A stretch of 64,000 nt of DNA, taken from positions 1-64,000 of the forward strand of contig NZ_JAHQZT010000013.1 of NCBI RefSeq assembly GCF_019061305.1, written 5' to 3'. A program made the translations under genes and the position numbers. Shown in pieces: positions 19,306 through 30,583 of the stretch. The notes under the pieces were generated by a model. It was not told the origin of the DNA. It did no database searches and saw nothing but the letters and a program-made list of their open reading frames with translations. The stretch comes from Marinobacterium weihaiense (GTDB lineage: Bacteria; Pseudomonadota; Gammaproteobacteria; Pseudomonadales; Balneatricaceae). Numbering within the stretch: position 1 is the first letter of the stretch; each line of letters begins with the position of its first letter.

Positions 19306-20301
19306 ATGAGCCAGACCAATACCGACCTGATTGACCCTTACGGTCGCCAAATTCACTACCTGCGGCTGTCGGTTACCGACCGCTGTGATTTCCGCTGTGT
19401 CTACTGCATGGGCGAAGACATGCAGTTTCTGCCACGCGAGCAGGTACTGTCGCTGGAAGAGCTGCTGCGTCTAGCGCAGGTGTTCACCACGTTGGGGGTG
19501 CGCAAGATCCGCCTGACCGGCGGTGAGCCCCTGGTACGGCGTGATCTGATGTGGCTGGTGGAACGCCTGGGCGCGCTGCCGGTGGAATTGTCGATCACCA
19601 CCAACGGCTCGCAGTTGACACGTTTTGCCAAGCCCCTGCAAAGGGCCGGCGTCAACCGCCTCAACATCAGCCTGGACACCCTGGATGCCGAACGCTTTCG
19701 CCGCCTGACCCGCACCGATCGTCTGCCTCAGGTGCTGGCGGGCATCGATGCGGCCCGGGCCGCTGGCTTCGACCGTATCAAGCTCAATACCGTGGTGCTC
19801 AACGGGCGCAATGACGATGAAGTGCCGGCACTGGTGGCGTTTGCGCGCCGCCACGGGCTGGATATCAGCTTTATCGAGGAGATGCCGCTGGGCCGGATCA
19901 GCGATCATGGCCGTGCTGAAACCTTTTGTTCCAGCGACACCCTTAGAGCGCGGTTGGCCTCGCGGTATCAGCTGACCCCCAGTGCCGAGCGCAGCGGTGG
20001 TCCCTCGCGCTACTATCGCATGCCCGACAGCGATATTCGGGTTGGCTTCATTTCGCCGCACAGCCATAATTTCTGTGGCGACTGTAATCGGGTGCGGTTA
20101 ACAGCCGAAGGACGTCTGCTGCTGTGTCTGGGAAACGAGCACGCGGTTGACTTGCGCGCGCTGCTGCGGCAACCCGACTGTCACGAGGATATGCTGCGTC
20201 AGGCCATCATCGACGCCATGCAACTCAAGCCCGAGCGCCATCATTTCGACCTGGATGAGGAACCGCAGATTCTGCGTTTCATGAACATGACCGGGGGCTA
20301 G
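19306..20301 (+). CDS. moaA: GTP 3',8-cyclase MoaA
   Basis: MoaA is the radical-SAM enzyme that starts molybdenum cofactor synthesis from GTP. The product is 331 residues. The N-terminal 4Fe-4S motif is CDFRCVYC (Cys27, Cys31, Cys34). The C-terminal cluster is [20 protein letters not shown], and the protein ends with the conserved Gly-Gly (MTGG). It is the first gene of a moa operon; moaB follows 25 bases later. Confidence 0.97.
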   Translation: MSQTNTDLIDPYGRQIHYLRLSVTDRCDFRCVYCMGEDMQFLPREQVLSLEELLRLAQVFTTLGVRKIRLTGGEPLVRRDLMWLVERLGALPVELSITTNGSQLTRFAKPLQRAGVNRLNISLDTLDAERFRRLTRTDRLPQVLAGIDAARAAGFDRIKLNTVVLNGRNDDEVPALVAFARRHGLDISFIEEMPLGRISDHGRAETFCSSDTLRARLASRYQLTPSAERSGGPSRYYRMPDSDIRVGFISPHSHNFCGDCNRVRLTAEGRLLLCLGNEHAVDLRALLRQPDCHEDMLRQAIIDAMQLKPERHHFDLDEEPQILRFMNMTGG

Positions 20302-20326
20302 GCCCCGCAATCGATGAGGAACACCG

Positions 20327-20851
20327 GTGAGTGACAACAGCCTGCAGCCGCTGGAGATGGCGGTACTGACCATCTCCGATACCCGCACCCCCGAAACCGA
20401 TCGCTCCGGTGATCTGCTGGTCGAGCGTTTGCAGCAGGCGGGACACCGCCTGGCGGACCGGGCCATCGTGGCTGATGACATCTATCAGATCCGGGCCCGG
20501 TTGTCGGCCTGGATTGCCGATGCTGGCATACAGGTGGTCATCACCACCGGCGGGACCGGCTTTGCCCTGCGCGACTCAACGCCGGAAGCGGTGGCGCCCC
20601 TGCTGGACAAGCAGATTGATGGTTTTGGCGAACTGTTTCGACAGATCTCCCGCCGTGACATCGGCACGTCCACCATTCAGTCGCGGGCGCTGGCGGGACT
20701 GGCCAACTGCACCCTGATCGCCTGTCTGCCCGGTTCTACCGGTGCCTGTGCCACCGGCTGGGACGAACTGCTGGCCGAGCAGCTGGACAGCCGCTTCAAG
20801 CCCTGCAACTTCGTGGGCCTGCTGCAGGCGGCGCGGGAGGCACGCACATGA
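20327..20851 (+). CDS. moaB: Molybdenum cofactor protein MoaB
   Basis: A MoaB/MogA-family protein that binds molybdopterin; in MogA this leads to adenylylation. It has 174 residues with the typical VLTISDTRTPETDRSGDLL start and the TTGGTGFALRDSTPEAV loop. The start codon is GTG at 20327, with GAGGA ending 6 bases upstream. Its stop overlaps the moeA ATG by 4 bases. Confidence 0.94.
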   Translation: MSDNSLQPLEMAVLTISDTRTPETDRSGDLLVERLQQAGHRLADRAIVADDIYQIRARLSAWIADAGIQVVITTGGTGFALRDSTPEAVAPLLDKQIDGFGELFRQISRRDIGTSTIQSRALAGLANCTLIACLPGSTGACATGWDELLAEQLDSRFKPCNFVGLLQAAREART

Positions 20852-22044
20852 ATCCGCTGCTGCCTTTGGATGACGCGCGCGAGCAGCTGCTGGCGATGAT
20901 GCCGGCACCGACGGCCAGGGACACCCTGGCGCTGGCGGATGCCTGGGGACGGGTGTTGGCCAAGCCGCTGCAGGCGAGCGTAGCCGTCCCGCCGGAAGCC
21001 AACAGTGCTATGGACGGCTATGCGCTGAACACGGCCGACCTGGACGGGACTGATAACCTGCCCGTGTCCCAGCGGATTCCGGCCGGAACGGCACCGGCGC
21101 CGCTGCAGCCGGGCACGGCGGCACGTATCTTCACCGGGGCCCCGATTCCGGCCGGTGCCGATGCCGTGGTCATGCAGGAAGACACCCGCCAGGACGGCGA
21201 ACGGGTATACATCCCTGTGCCGGTTCAGGCGGGGCAGAACATCCGCCCCCGGGGGCAGGATCTGCAGGCCGGCCAGCCGTTGCTGGCGGCCGGTGAACGG
21301 GTGTCGGCTCAGGCGATGGGCGTATTGGCATCGGCGGGCATCGACCGGGTCGACGTCTATCGACCGCTGCGCGTGGCGTTGCTGTCCACCGGTGATGAGC
21401 TGGTACAGCCCGGCCAGCCGCTGGCGCCGGGGCAGATTTTCGATGCCAACCGCTTTCTGCTGACCGGCTTGCTGCAGCAGAGCGGCGTCACCTCAATCCG
21501 CACCTGGCAGGTGGCGGATACGGCCGAGGCCACGGCGCAGGCGCTGCGCGAGGCCGCGGCGGACGCCGATCTGATTCTGTCCAGCGGCGGCGTGTCGGTG
21601 GGCGAGGAGGATCATGTGCGCCAGCAGGTCGAGGCGCTGGGTGAGCTGCAGATCTGGCGCATTCGACTCAAGCCTGGCAAGCCCTTCGCGGCGGGCCAGG
21701 TGCAGGGCACGCCGTTCATCGGTCTGCCCGGCAATCCGGCCTCCAGCCTGGTGACCTTCTACCTGCTGGCGCTACCGGCCCTGCGTCGGCTGCAGGGGCT
21801 GACGCCGCAGCCCGTCCAGGCACTGCCGCTGCCGGCCGGATTTACCCGTACGCAGCCGATCGGGCGTGACGAATACCTGCGGGTACGGCTGGACGCGGGG
21901 CGCCTAGTGCCCCAGGGTAACCAGAGCTCGGGCGTGCTCAGCAACAGCCTGCAGGCCGCGGGGCTGGCGCATATTCCGGCGCAGACCACCGTGGTCGAGG
22001 GGCAGCCGTTGGCGTTCCTGCCGTTCAGCCTGCTGTCGGCATGA
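20848..22044 (+). CDS. moeA: Molybdopterin molybdenumtransferase MoeA
   Basis: MoeA inserts molybdate into adenylylated molybdopterin. The product is 398 residues with the usual domains: VPPEANSAMDGYAL at the start, FTGAPIPAGADAVVMQEDT in the linker region, and the molybdopterin-binding domain with LSTGDELVQPG and SSGGVSVGEEDHV. It overlaps moaB by 4 bases (ATGA). Confidence 0.97.
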   Translation: MNPLLPLDDAREQLLAMMPAPTARDTLALADAWGRVLAKPLQASVAVPPEANSAMDGYALNTADLDGTDNLPVSQRIPAGTAPAPLQPGTAARIFTGAPIPAGADAVVMQEDTRQDGERVYIPVPVQAGQNIRPRGQDLQAGQPLLAAGERVSAQAMGVLASAGIDRVDVYRPLRVALLSTGDELVQPGQPLAPGQIFDANRFLLTGLLQQSGVTSIRTWQVADTAEATAQALREAAADADLILSSGGVSVGEEDHVRQQVEALGELQIWRIRLKPGKPFAAGQVQGTPFIGLPGNPASSLVTFYLLALPALRRLQGLTPQPVQALPLPAGFTRTQPIGRDEYLRVRLDAGRLVPQGNQSSGVLSNSLQAAGLAHIPAQTTVVEGQPLAFLPFSLLSA

Positions 22045-22119
22045 GGCACCGTGTGCAAATCCATACGCCAACAGGGTAAAATGTGCGTTTTTTCAGCAGC
22101 TAGAGGCTGATACTCGCGA

Positions 22120-23241
22120 ATGAATGCTCAGAGCCTGGCCAAAGATCCCTACCAGTCGATCCGCCCCTACCGGGACAATGAAGTTGAAGTGGTGCTGCAG
22201 CGCCTGATCCGCGATGACGAGTGCATCTCGGCCCTGACCCGTTACCAGTTTCCCACCGCCTCCGGCCCGCTGGGCTGGCTGCTGCGGCCACTGGTCCGGA
22301 TCGCCGTGGCGGCGCGGGTCGGTGATATCGAAGATGTGCACGGTTTCCAGATGCTGGTGGCCGACTACATGCAGAAAATGATCGGCCGCACCACCACCCG
22401 GGTCAGCTGCTCGGGGCTGGAGCGACTGGACCCGAATGAAGCCTACCTGTTTGTGTCCAACCACCGGGACATCGCCATGGACCCGGCCTTCGTCAACTGG
22501 GTGCGTTATCAGGGCGGCATGTCCACGGTGCGCATCGCCATCGGTGACAACCTGCTGCGCAAGCCCTATGTATCCGACCTGATGCGGCTGAACAAGAGCT
22601 TCATCGTCAACCGTTCGGCCAAGGGGCGCGAGATGATGACGGCACTGACGCAGCTGTCGAGCTATATTGATTACAGCATCACCAGCGGTCACTCGGTCTG
22701 GATCGCCCAGCGCGAAGGCCGGGCCAAGGACGGCCATGACCGGACCGATCCGGCGCTGATGAAAATGCTCTACATGTCGCAGCGCAAGCAGCGCTCCCTG
22801 AGCGAAATGGTGTCGCGGCTGAATATCGTGCCGGTGGCCATCTCCTACGAGCTGGACCCCTGTGATGCCCTCAAAGCACAGGAGCTGGCGGCGGTAGCGT
22901 TGCACGGTGCTTACGAGAAGTCCGAGTTCGAGGACATCAGCAGTATCGTGCGCGGCATTACCGGTGACAAGGGCGCTGTCCATGTTGGCTTCGGGACGCC
23001 GCTGAGTGGCGAGTTCGAGTCGCCGGAGCAGCTGGCGGCCGAGATCGACCGCCAGATTTATCTGAATTATCGCCTGCATCCGAGCAACCTGGCCGCGGCC
23101 GGCGAGCCGGTCAGTGACGAACAGCAGCAGGCATTCGAGGCACGCCTGGCAGCGGTGGAAGCCGAAGCACGGCCGTTCCTGCAGCAGATGTATGCCAACC
23201 CGGTGATCAATCAGCGCAAGGCTGAACAGGAGTCATTATGA
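22120..23241 (+). CDS. Glycerol-phosphate acyltransferase-like protein
   Basis: The 373-residue product is an acyltransferase of the PlsC/PlsB superfamily. The catalytic motif NHRDIAMD (HxxxxD) lies near residue 112, and the later motif [13 protein letters not shown] resembles block III. There are no long hydrophobic segments besides one near residue 50, so it may be peripheral to the membrane. It lies between moeA and moaC and overlaps the moaC start by 4 bases, so it is translated with the moa genes though it has no known part in cofactor synthesis. Confidence 0.85.
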   Translation: MNAQSLAKDPYQSIRPYRDNEVEVVLQRLIRDDECISALTRYQFPTASGPLGWLLRPLVRIAVAARVGDIEDVHGFQMLVADYMQKMIGRTTTRVSCSGLERLDPNEAYLFVSNHRDIAMDPAFVNWVRYQGGMSTVRIAIGDNLLRKPYVSDLMRLNKSFIVNRSAKGREMMTALTQLSSYIDYSITSGHSVWIAQREGRAKDGHDRTDPALMKMLYMSQRKQRSLSEMVSRLNIVPVAISYELDPCDALKAQELAAVALHGAYEKSEFEDISSIVRGITGDKGAVHVGFGTPLSGEFESPEQLAAEIDRQIYLNYRLHPSNLAAAGEPVSDEQQQAFEARLAAVEAEARPFLQQMYANPVINQRKAEQESL

Positions 23242-23723
23242 GTGAACTGACCCACCTCGACGCCCGCGGCCAGGCTCGCATGGTCGATGTCAGTGACAAG
23301 GCCGTGACGGTGCGCGAAGCGCTGGCGTGCGGCTGGGTCGAGATGCAGCCCGATACCCTGGCCATGATTCAGCAGGGCGGCCACCCCAAGGGTGATGTGC
23401 TCGCGGTGGCCCGTATCGCCGGTATCCAGGGAGCCAAGAAAACGCCTGACCTGATTCCGCTGTGTCATCCGCTGATGCTCAGCTCGGTCAAGGTGGAACT
23501 GACGCCCGAGGTTGAACACAATCGGGTGCGGATCGAGGCGCGCTGTCGCCTGAGCGGCCAGACCGGTGTCGAAATGGAGGCGCTGACGGCGGTGAGTGTG
23601 GCGGCACTGACACTGTATGACATGTGCAAGGCGGTAGACAAGGGCATGTGCATCAGTGGCATCGAGCTGGTCGAAAAGACCGGCGGCAAAAGCGGCGACT
23701 GGCGCCGGGAGGATTCGCAATGA
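23238..23723 (+). CDS. moaC: Cyclic pyranopterin monophosphate synthase
   Basis: MoaC works with MoaA to form cyclic pyranopterin monophosphate. It has 161 residues with the family core [18 protein letters not shown] and [20 protein letters not shown], which hold the conserved His, Glu and Asp residues. Both ends overlap neighbours by 4 bases (ATGA with the acyltransferase and with moaD). Confidence 0.97.
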   Translation: MSELTHLDARGQARMVDVSDKAVTVREALACGWVEMQPDTLAMIQQGGHPKGDVLAVARIAGIQGAKKTPDLIPLCHPLMLSSVKVELTPEVEHNRVRIEARCRLSGQTGVEMEALTAVSVAALTLYDMCKAVDKGMCISGIELVEKTGGKSGDWRREDSQ

Positions 23724-23971
23724 AACTGGTTTACTTTGCCCGCGTTCGCGAACAGCTGGGCTGTGATGAGGAAATCCTGGACAAGCCCAGCGACGTGGCC
23801 ACGCTGGGCCAGCTGGTGGACTGGCTGGCCCGGCAGCGCGGCGAGCCCTGGGCCAGCGTGCTGACGGCGCCGGATCTGATCATGGCCTTGAATCAGGAAG
23901 TGGCAGGGCCGCAGGCTCAGCTGTCAGAACAGGACGAGGTGGCCTTTTTCCCACCGGTAACAGGAGGCTGA
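23720..23971 (+). CDS. moaD: Molybdopterin synthase sulphur carrier subunit
   Basis: MoaD is a ubiquitin-like carrier whose C-terminal thiocarboxylate donates sulphur in molybdopterin synthesis. The ATG at 23720 overlaps moaC by 4 bases and gives 83 residues, [20 protein letters not shown] onward, ending [10 protein letters not shown] with the essential Gly-Gly. The partner gene moaE does not follow. Confidence 0.95.
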   Translation: MKLVYFARVREQLGCDEEILDKPSDVATLGQLVDWLARQRGEPWASVLTAPDLIMALNQEVAGPQAQLSEQDEVAFFPPVTGG

Positions 23972-23972
23972 G

Positions 23973-24725
23973 TTGACTGCTGCCACCCCCCCCAAGGCGA
24001 CGCCGCTGCTGTTCGTGCGCTCGTTGCTGTACTACGCCGGTTTCTATCCGGTCACGATCGTGTTTTCCGCCATTTGCCTGATCATCGGCCCGCTGTTGCC
24101 GTTTCGGGCCCGTTTCAGGTTTCTGACCCTGATCAACTACTTCTACATCGCCTGGCTGCGCATCTGCTGTGGCGTCAAGGTGCGGGTCAGCGGCCGCGAG
24201 CATTTGCCCACAGAGGGCAGCTACGTGGTCATCGCCAACCATCAGAGTGAGTGGGAAACCCTCTATTTCCAGCTGCTGGTGCGTCCGCAGGCCGTGGTGC
24301 TCAAGCAGGAGCTGCTGCGCATTCCGTTCTTCGGCTGGGCGCTGGCGCTGCTCAAGCCGATCGCGCTAGACCGCAGCAAGCGCCGCGGTGCGCTCAAGCA
24401 GTTGCTGGAGCAGGGCAAGGCGCGGCTGGCCGACGGCATTCCGCTGCTGATCTTTCCCCAGGGGACCCGCGTGCCGGTGGGTCAGCTGGGCAAGTGGAAC
24501 AAGGGCGGTGCCATGCTGGCGGTGAGCAGTGAGGTGCCGATGATCCCGGTGGCGCACAATGCCGGCCTGTTCTGGCCCGGCAAGTCATTCATCAAGTACC
24601 CGGGCACTATCGAAGTGGCCGTCGGTCCGGCGATCGCTACCCAAGGCAAAAGCGTGGAAGAGGTGCATCAGATTGCCAGCGAGTGGCTGGAAACGACCAT
24701 GCGCAAGCAGGGCAGTCTGGACTGA
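23973..24725 (+). CDS. PlsC-family 1-acyl-glycerol-phosphate acyltransferase
   Basis: The 250-residue product is an inner-membrane lysophosphatidic acid acyltransferase-like enzyme. It has a hydrophobic N-terminal segment (residues 20-45), the catalytic motif NHQSEWE (HxxxxE rather than HxxxxD, a known variant) and FPQGTRVPVG as block III. The start is a TTG at 23973, one base after the moaD stop, with AGGAGG six bases upstream. It takes the operon place where moaE is often found. Main alternative: another lysophospholipid acyltransferase. Confidence 0.85.
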   Translation: MTAATPPKATPLLFVRSLLYYAGFYPVTIVFSAICLIIGPLLPFRARFRFLTLINYFYIAWLRICCGVKVRVSGREHLPTEGSYVVIANHQSEWETLYFQLLVRPQAVVLKQELLRIPFFGWALALLKPIALDRSKRRGALKQLLEQGKARLADGIPLLIFPQGTRVPVGQLGKWNKGGAMLAVSSEVPMIPVAHNAGLFWPGKSFIKYPGTIEVAVGPAIATQGKSVEEVHQIASEWLETTMRKQGSLD

Positions 24726-24775
24726 TAGCGCTCAGGGGCATCGGATCCCAAGCCCGTTGTGCCGGGTCCAAAACC

Positions 24776-24805
24776 AAAAAACCGCTCGAGTGAGCGGTTT
24801 TTTTT
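24776..24805. terminator. Bidirectional terminator
   Basis: The stem CCGCTC/GAGCGG (24782-24787, 24792-24797) is extended by A-T pairs and flanked by A6 and T8 runs. It lies between the convergent acyltransferase gene and fabB and serves both. Confidence 0.92.
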
Positions 24806-24824
24806 ATCGGTCTTGATCGTCGTA

Positions 24825-26042
24825 TCAGGCGTCGTATTTTTCGAAGACCAGCGTCGAGTTGGTACCGCCAAAGCCAAAGCTGTTGGACATGACGCGCTTG
24901 AGCTCGACACCGTCCTTGCGCTCGGTGATGACCGGCATGCCTTCGGCTTCCGGGTCCAGCTCTTCGATGTTGGCCGATGCACAGATGAAATTGTTCTGCT
25001 GCATGAGGATCGAGTAGATCGCTTCCTGTACGCCGGTGGCGCCCAGCGAGTGGCCAGTCAGAGACTTGGTAGAGCTGACCGGTGGCATGTCATCGCCGAA
25101 GGTCTGCTTCATCGCTTTCAGCTCCTGGATATCACCAGCTGGTGTGGAGGTGCCGTGGGAGTTGATGTAGTCGATCGGGCCGTCCACGGTTGCCATGGCC
25201 TGCTGCATGCAGCGGATGGCGCCTTCACCGGACGGCGCCACCATGTCGTAGCCGTCGGACGTAGCACCGTAACCGGTCAGCTCGGCGTAGATCTTGGCGC
25301 CACGCGCTTTGGCGTGCTCCAGCTCTTCCAGTACCAGCATACCCGCGCCGCCGGCAATGACGAAGCCGTCACGGTTGGCGTCGTAGGCACGGGAGGCTTT
25401 TTCCGGGGTGTCGTTATACTTGCTGGACAGGGCACCCATGGCATCAAACATGACGCTCAGGGACCAGTGCAGCTCTTCACCACCGCCGGCAAAGATCACG
25501 TCCTGCTTGCCCAGCTGGATCTGTTCCATGGCATTGCCGATGCAGTGCGCGCTGGTGGCGCAGGCCGAGGTGATGGAGTAGTTCACGCCCTTGATCTTGA
25601 ACGGCGTGGCCAGGCAGGCGGATACGGTCGAGCCCATGGTGCGAGTGACGCGGTAGGGACCGACACGGCGCACACCCTTGCTGCGCAGGATATCGGCGGT
25701 TTCCACGATGTCTGCGGAAGAGGCGCCGCCAGAACCAGCAATCAGGCCGGTACGGACGTTGGAGACCTGGTCTTCGGCCAGGCCGGAATGCTCAATCGCC
25801 TGCTTCATCGCCAGGTAGGCGTAGGCGGAAGCATTACCCATGAAACGGCGCAGCTTGCGGTCGATCATGCTGTCCAGATCGATATCGATGCTGCCGGCCA
25901 CCTGGCTGCGGAAGCCGAGTTCTTTGTATTCCGGCTGAAACTTGATGCCGGAGCGGCCCTGCTTCAGTGAATCCAGAACTGTCTCCAGATCGTTACCCAG
26001 GCAGGATACGATTCCCATACCGGTCACTACGACGCGTCGCAT
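24825..26042 (-). CDS. fabB: 3-oxoacyl-ACP synthase I
   Basis: FabB is the condensing enzyme required for unsaturated fatty acid elongation. The product has 405 residues. The catalytic triad is Cys161 (SACATSAHC), His296 ([11 protein letters not shown]) and His331 (GHSLGATG). It lies 73 bases downstream of fabA on the same strand, the typical fabAB pair for the anaerobic unsaturated pathway. Confidence 0.97.
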   Translation of the reverse strand: MRRVVVTGMGIVSCLGNDLETVLDSLKQGRSGIKFQPEYKELGFRSQVAGSIDIDLDSMIDRKLRRFMGNASAYAYLAMKQAIEHSGLAEDQVSNVRTGLIAGSGGASSADIVETADILRSKGVRRVGPYRVTRTMGSTVSACLATPFKIKGVNYSITSACATSAHCIGNAMEQIQLGKQDVIFAGGGEELHWSLSVMFDAMGALSSKYNDTPEKASRAYDANRDGFVIAGGAGMLVLEELEHAKARGAKIYAELTGYGATSDGYDMVAPSGEGAIRCMQQAMATVDGPIDYINSHGTSTPAGDIQELKAMKQTFGDDMPPVSSTKSLTGHSLGATGVQEAIYSILMQQNNFICASANIEELDPEAEGMPVITERKDGVELKRVMSNSFGFGGTNSTLVFEKYDA

Positions 26043-26115
26043 GTGTAGCCTCTCTTCAAATCAATCAACAATGTAGTCTTATTATCAGGCAGTCTTCGCA
26101 AGCCTTGGTTCCGGC

Positions 26116-26631
26116 TCAGAAGTTGTCGGTCTGCTTGAACAGGCCAACACGCAGATCCTTGGCAGTGTAGATGACACGGCCGTCCACGGCGACTGTACCG
26201 TCGGCGATGCCCATCACCAGCTTGCGCTCGATCACGCGCTTGAGCTCGATGTGGTAGGTCACCTTGCTGGCACTGGGCAGGACCTGGCCGGTGAATTTTA
26301 CTTCACCCGAGCCCAGGGCGCGGCCACGGCCTTCGTTGCCGCGCCAGCCAAGGAAGAAACCGACCAGCTGCCACATGGCGTCCAGGCCCAGACAGCCTGG
26401 CATCACCGGGTCACCCGGGAAGTGGCAGTCAAAGAACCAGAGATCAGGACGGATATCCAGTTCGGCGATGATCTCGCCCTTGCCGAACTGGCCGCCATCG
26501 GTGTTGATGTCAAGGATGCGGTCCAGCATCAGCATATTGCCGACCGGCAGCTGTGCATTGCCGGGGCCGAACATTTCGCCGTGACCGCACTGCAGCAGCT
26601 CTTCGCGTTCAAATGAGGAAGGTCGTGTCAT
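26116..26631 (-). CDS. fabA: 3-hydroxydecanoyl-ACP dehydratase/isomerase
   Basis: FabA dehydrates 3-hydroxydecanoyl-ACP and isomerises the product, the branch point for unsaturated fatty acids. The ATG at 26631 gives 171 residues, [20 protein letters not shown] onward. An upstream GTG would add 19 unconserved residues. The active-site His70 ([15 protein letters not shown]) and Asp84 are present. A minus-strand TATAAT at 26679-26674 is a possible -10 for the fabAB operon, though I see no good -35. No FabR-type operator was recognised. Confidence 0.96.
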   Translation of the reverse strand: MTRPSSFEREELLQCGHGEMFGPGNAQLPVGNMLMLDRILDINTDGGQFGKGEIIAELDIRPDLWFFDCHFPGDPVMPGCLGLDAMWQLVGFFLGWRGNEGRGRALGSGEVKFTGQVLPSASKVTYHIELKRVIERKLVMGIADGTVAVDGRVIYTAKDLRVGLFKQTDNF

Positions 26632-26755
26632 AAGAAACCGTATATCCAGAGGTTTTTCATCAGTATTTCGGCGATTATACCGTTTCACTGCCTTTCAGGC
26701 ACGAGCTGAGTCATGTAATTTGCTCATCAAGCGCACACCGAGGAGGGCTCAAACC

Positions 26756-27373
26756 GTGGAACATGCATTCTGGCACACTCGCTGGAAAGAGGGACGTATC
26801 GGCTTTCACCAGACGGATATCAATGCCTGGCTGTGCCGTTACTGGCCACGGTTGCGGCTGCCGGCAGGTGCCCGGGTGCTGGTACCGCTGTGCGGCAAGT
26901 CGCGCGATATGCTCTGGTTGCGGGAGCAGGGGCACGAAGTAGTCGGCGTAGAACTGAGTGATCTGGCCTGTCGTGATTTCTTCGAGGAGCAGGGGGTGCG
27001 GGTGACGCCGGTCGCCGTGCCTGAGGGCCATACCCGTACTCGCGACGGCATTACCCTGTGGAGTGCCGACCTGTTCGCACTGGGGCGGGAGCATTGGGGT
27101 GAGGTGGCAGCGGTCTATGACCGCGCGGCGCTGATTGCCCTGCCGCCGGCGATGCGCAAGGCCTATGCCGCGCACCTGCGCGAGCAGTTGCCCGCCGGCG
27201 TGGAGATGCTGCTGGTGACGCTGGAGTTGACCGGCAGCGAAGGGCCGCCGTTTTCGGTGCCCGAAGCGGAAGTGCGCAGGCTGTTCGAGCCGGCATTCAC
27301 GCTGGTGCGTCTGGATCAGGCAGAAGTGGAGTCTGGGCGGCGTGAAGTGGTGTATCGCCTCACGCGCCAGTAA
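26756..27373 (+). CDS. tpm: Thiopurine S-methyltransferase family
   Basis: An SAM-dependent methyltransferase of the TPMT family, 205 residues. Bacterial members methylate thiopurines, selenite or tellurite derivatives; the natural substrate here is not known. The start is GTG at 26756 with AGGAGG nine bases before it, giving MEHAFWHTRWKEGRIGFHQ. The SAM site shows VLVPLCGKSRDMLWL and GVELSDLA. An in-frame start at 26720 has no ribosome-binding site. It is convergent with ispB, whose stop is only 6 bases away. Confidence 0.88.
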   Translation: MEHAFWHTRWKEGRIGFHQTDINAWLCRYWPRLRLPAGARVLVPLCGKSRDMLWLREQGHEVVGVELSDLACRDFFEEQGVRVTPVAVPEGHTRTRDGITLWSADLFALGREHWGEVAAVYDRAALIALPPAMRKAYAAHLREQLPAGVEMLLVTLELTGSEGPPFSVPEAEVRRLFEPAFTLVRLDQAEVESGRREVVYRLTRQ

Positions 27374-27379
27374 GGCAGC

Positions 27380-28348
27380 TCAGCTGGTACGGCCGAGCGC
27401 CTGTTCGGTCAGGGTGACCAGGGTGTCGCGGAAAGAGCTGGCCGGCAGGGCCTCGAGCGCCTGGACCGCCTTGTCCAGTTCGGCCTGCGCCTGCTGGCGG
27501 GTGTAGTCGATGGCTCCGGTGCGCTGAACCACGTCCATCACCGGCTGCAGGTCATCCAGGCCGCCTTCGCGGATGGCGCGACGGATCAGCTTGCGCTCCT
27601 CGTCCGTACCCACGCGCATGGCATGGATCAGCGGCAGGGTCGCCTTGCCTTCGGCCAGGTCATCACCCACGTTCTTGCCCATGGTGGCGCTGTCGGACAG
27701 GTAGTCCATCAGGTCGTCGACGATCTGGAAAGCGATGCCCAAATGACGGCCGTACAGGCGCATGGCCTCGCGTTCAGCGTCCGAGGCATCGGCCAGGATG
27801 GCGCCCACTTCGGTAGCGGCCTCGAACAGCATGGCGGTCTTGCCGAGGATCACCTGCATGTAGGACTCTTCGGTGGTGTCCGGGTTGCGCTGGTTGAGCA
27901 GCTGCAGCACCTCGCCTTCGGCGATCACGGTAGTGGCGTTGGAGATCACCTGCATGATTTCCATGCGGCCGATCTCCACCATCAGCTGGAACGAGCGCGA
28001 ATACAGGAAATCGCCGACCAGAACACTGGGCGCATTGCCCCACTTGGCGTTGGCGGTGGCGTTACCGCGGCGCAGCTCCGAGTTGTCCACGACATCATCG
28101 TGCAGCAACGTTGCGGTATGGATGAATTCGATAATGGCGGCCAGTGGAACATGCTGCTCGCCCTTGTAGCCACAGGCATTGGCACTGAGCAAAACCAGCA
28201 GGGGGCGAATGCGCTTGCCGCCGCCGGAGACAATGTAGTGGCCGATCCTCTCCACCAGCGGGACGTTGGAACCCAAATGGTTGAGGATGTAGTCGGTGAC
28301 GGCATTGAACTGCGGCTCAATCGCCGGATTTAGCTGATGTGGCTGCAT
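27380..28348 (-). CDS. ispB: Polyprenyl diphosphate synthase
   Basis: A long-chain trans-prenyltransferase, probably octaprenyl or nonaprenyl diphosphate synthase, making the ubiquinone side chain. It has 322 residues. The first aspartate-rich motif is DDVVD at residues 84-88 and the second is VDDLMD near residue 212. It is divergent from the rplU promoter, as in many gammaproteobacteria. Chain length cannot be read from the sequence. Confidence 0.95.
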   Translation of the reverse strand: MQPHQLNPAIEPQFNAVTDYILNHLGSNVPLVERIGHYIVSGGGKRIRPLLVLLSANACGYKGEQHVPLAAIIEFIHTATLLHDDVVDNSELRRGNATANAKWGNAPSVLVGDFLYSRSFQLMVEIGRMEIMQVISNATTVIAEGEVLQLLNQRNPDTTEESYMQVILGKTAMLFEAATEVGAILADASDAEREAMRLYGRHLGIAFQIVDDLMDYLSDSATMGKNVGDDLAEGKATLPLIHAMRVGTDEERKLIRRAIREGGLDDLQPVMDVVQRTGAIDYTRQQAQAELDKAVQALEALPASSFRDTLVTLTEQALGRTS

Positions 28349-28473
28349 CGACGGGGTCTGTATGTGGACTGAACACCCGCCGCATGCTAGGCGGCGCTCC
28401 CGGGAGTGTCAAGTCAGGCGCCCGAGGCGGCGTGATTTCGGCTATGGCGGGGGCTGGGTGCGCGCAAAACAGC

Positions 28474-28503
28474 TTGCTAAAAAGTGTGCAAATGGCGTAA
28501 AAT
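28474..28503 (+). promoter_or_regulatory. Promoter of rplU-rpmA-obgE
   Basis: TTGCTA (28474-28479), an 18-bp spacer and TAAAAT (28498-28503) lie in the 277-base ispB-rplU gap. Transcription should start near 28510, leaving a leader of about 115 nt. Confidence 0.7.
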
Positions 28504-28532
28504 CCCGCGCCTCGAACCTGTCCACCGACGCT

Positions 28533-28569
28533 CCCTACCATAGGGTGCCAGAAATCTGCGGATTTCGGC
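28533..28569 (+). promoter_or_regulatory. Two hairpins in the rplU leader
   Basis: CCCTA/TAGGG (28533-28537, 28541-28545) is followed directly by a stem GCC-A-GAAATC / GATTTC-GGC (28547-28556, 28561-28569) with a TGCG loop and one bulged A. The two stems lie in tandem in the long 5' untranslated region of the L21-L27 operon, where an autoregulatory ribosomal-protein leader would be expected. No such element is known to me for this group. Confidence 0.5.
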
Positions 28570-28625
28570 CATTAGAAGTAGGTTTCGTATCCAGTAGCCG
28601 GGCAGGTGAAACCTTGGAGAAAAGC

Positions 28626-28937
28626 ATGTTTGCAGTAATCGTAAGCGGCGGTAAGCAGTACCGTGTGCAGGAAGGACAGACTCTGAAGCTGGAAAAACTG
28701 GCGGCTGACGCAGGTTCCAGCTTTGAATTCGACCGCGTCCTGCTGGTCGGCAACGGCGACGACATCAAGGTCGGCGCGCCGGTTGTAGACGGTGCCAAAG
28801 TGTCTGCTGAAGTGGTCGGTCACGGCCGTGGCGAAAAGGTCAACATCATCAAGTTCCGTCGCCGCAAGCACCACATGAAGCGTCAGGGCCACCGTCAGTG
28901 GTTCACTGAAGTCAAGATCACTGGCATCAGTGCCTGA
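28626..28937 (+). CDS. rplU: 50S ribosomal protein L21
   Basis: L21 binds 23S rRNA domain I. The ATG at 28626 gives 103 residues, the same as in E. coli, beginning [20 protein letters not shown] and ending with the signature [26 protein letters not shown] lies before the ATG. The long in-frame extension upstream overlaps the promoter and is not translated. Confidence 0.97.
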   Translation: MFAVIVSGGKQYRVQEGQTLKLEKLAADAGSSFEFDRVLLVGNGDDIKVGAPVVDGAKVSAEVVGHGRGEKVNIIKFRRRKHHMKRQGHRQWFTEVKITGISA

Positions 28938-28961
28938 GTAACCGAATTAGGAGATTGAAGA

Positions 28962-29219
28962 ATGGCTCATAAGAAGGCTGGTGGTTCAACGCGTAACGGC
29001 CGCGACTCACAATCAAAGCGTCTGGGCGTAAAGCGTTTCGGTGGTCAGGCAGTTCTGGCTGGCAACATTCTGGTTCGTCAGCGTGGCACTAAGTTCCACG
29101 CCGGTGAGAATGTTGGTCTGGGCAAGGACCACACCCTGTTCGCAACCGCCAACGGCGTTGTGAAGTTCGAGACCAAGGGTCCGAACAACCGTAAATACGT
29201 AAGCATCGTTCCTGCCTAA
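28962..29219 (+). CDS. rpmA: 50S ribosomal protein L27
   Basis: L27 reaches the peptidyl-transferase centre with its N-terminal tail. It has 85 residues, beginning [20 protein letters not shown], with no N-terminal extension of the kind cleaved in Firmicutes. GGAG lies 9 bases upstream. A strong terminator follows. Confidence 0.97.
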   Translation: MAHKKAGGSTRNGRDSQSKRLGVKRFGGQAVLAGNILVRQRGTKFHAGENVGLGKDHTLFATANGVVKFETKGPNNRKYVSIVPA

Positions 29220-29239
29220 GCAGCGAATGTGTGCGCGTT

Positions 29240-29268
29240 AAAAAGCTCCGCCCAGGCGGAGCTTTTTT
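29240..29268 (+). terminator. Terminator after rpmA
   Basis: The stem GCTCCGC/GCGGAGC with flanking AAAA and TTTTTT lies 22 bases after rpmA. It separates rplU-rpmA from obgE, so obgE is probably expressed by read-through or from its own promoter. Confidence 0.92.
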
Positions 29269-29350
29269 CGTTGTGTACTCGGCTCCGCGCATGCCAAGAG
29301 GCTGTGGTGGGTGCTGTCAGGGTGTATCCTTCAGGGCATGCCCGGAATGA

Positions 29351-30568
<1,218 letters not shown>

Positions 30569-30583
30569 CGGAGTAAGAGCAAG

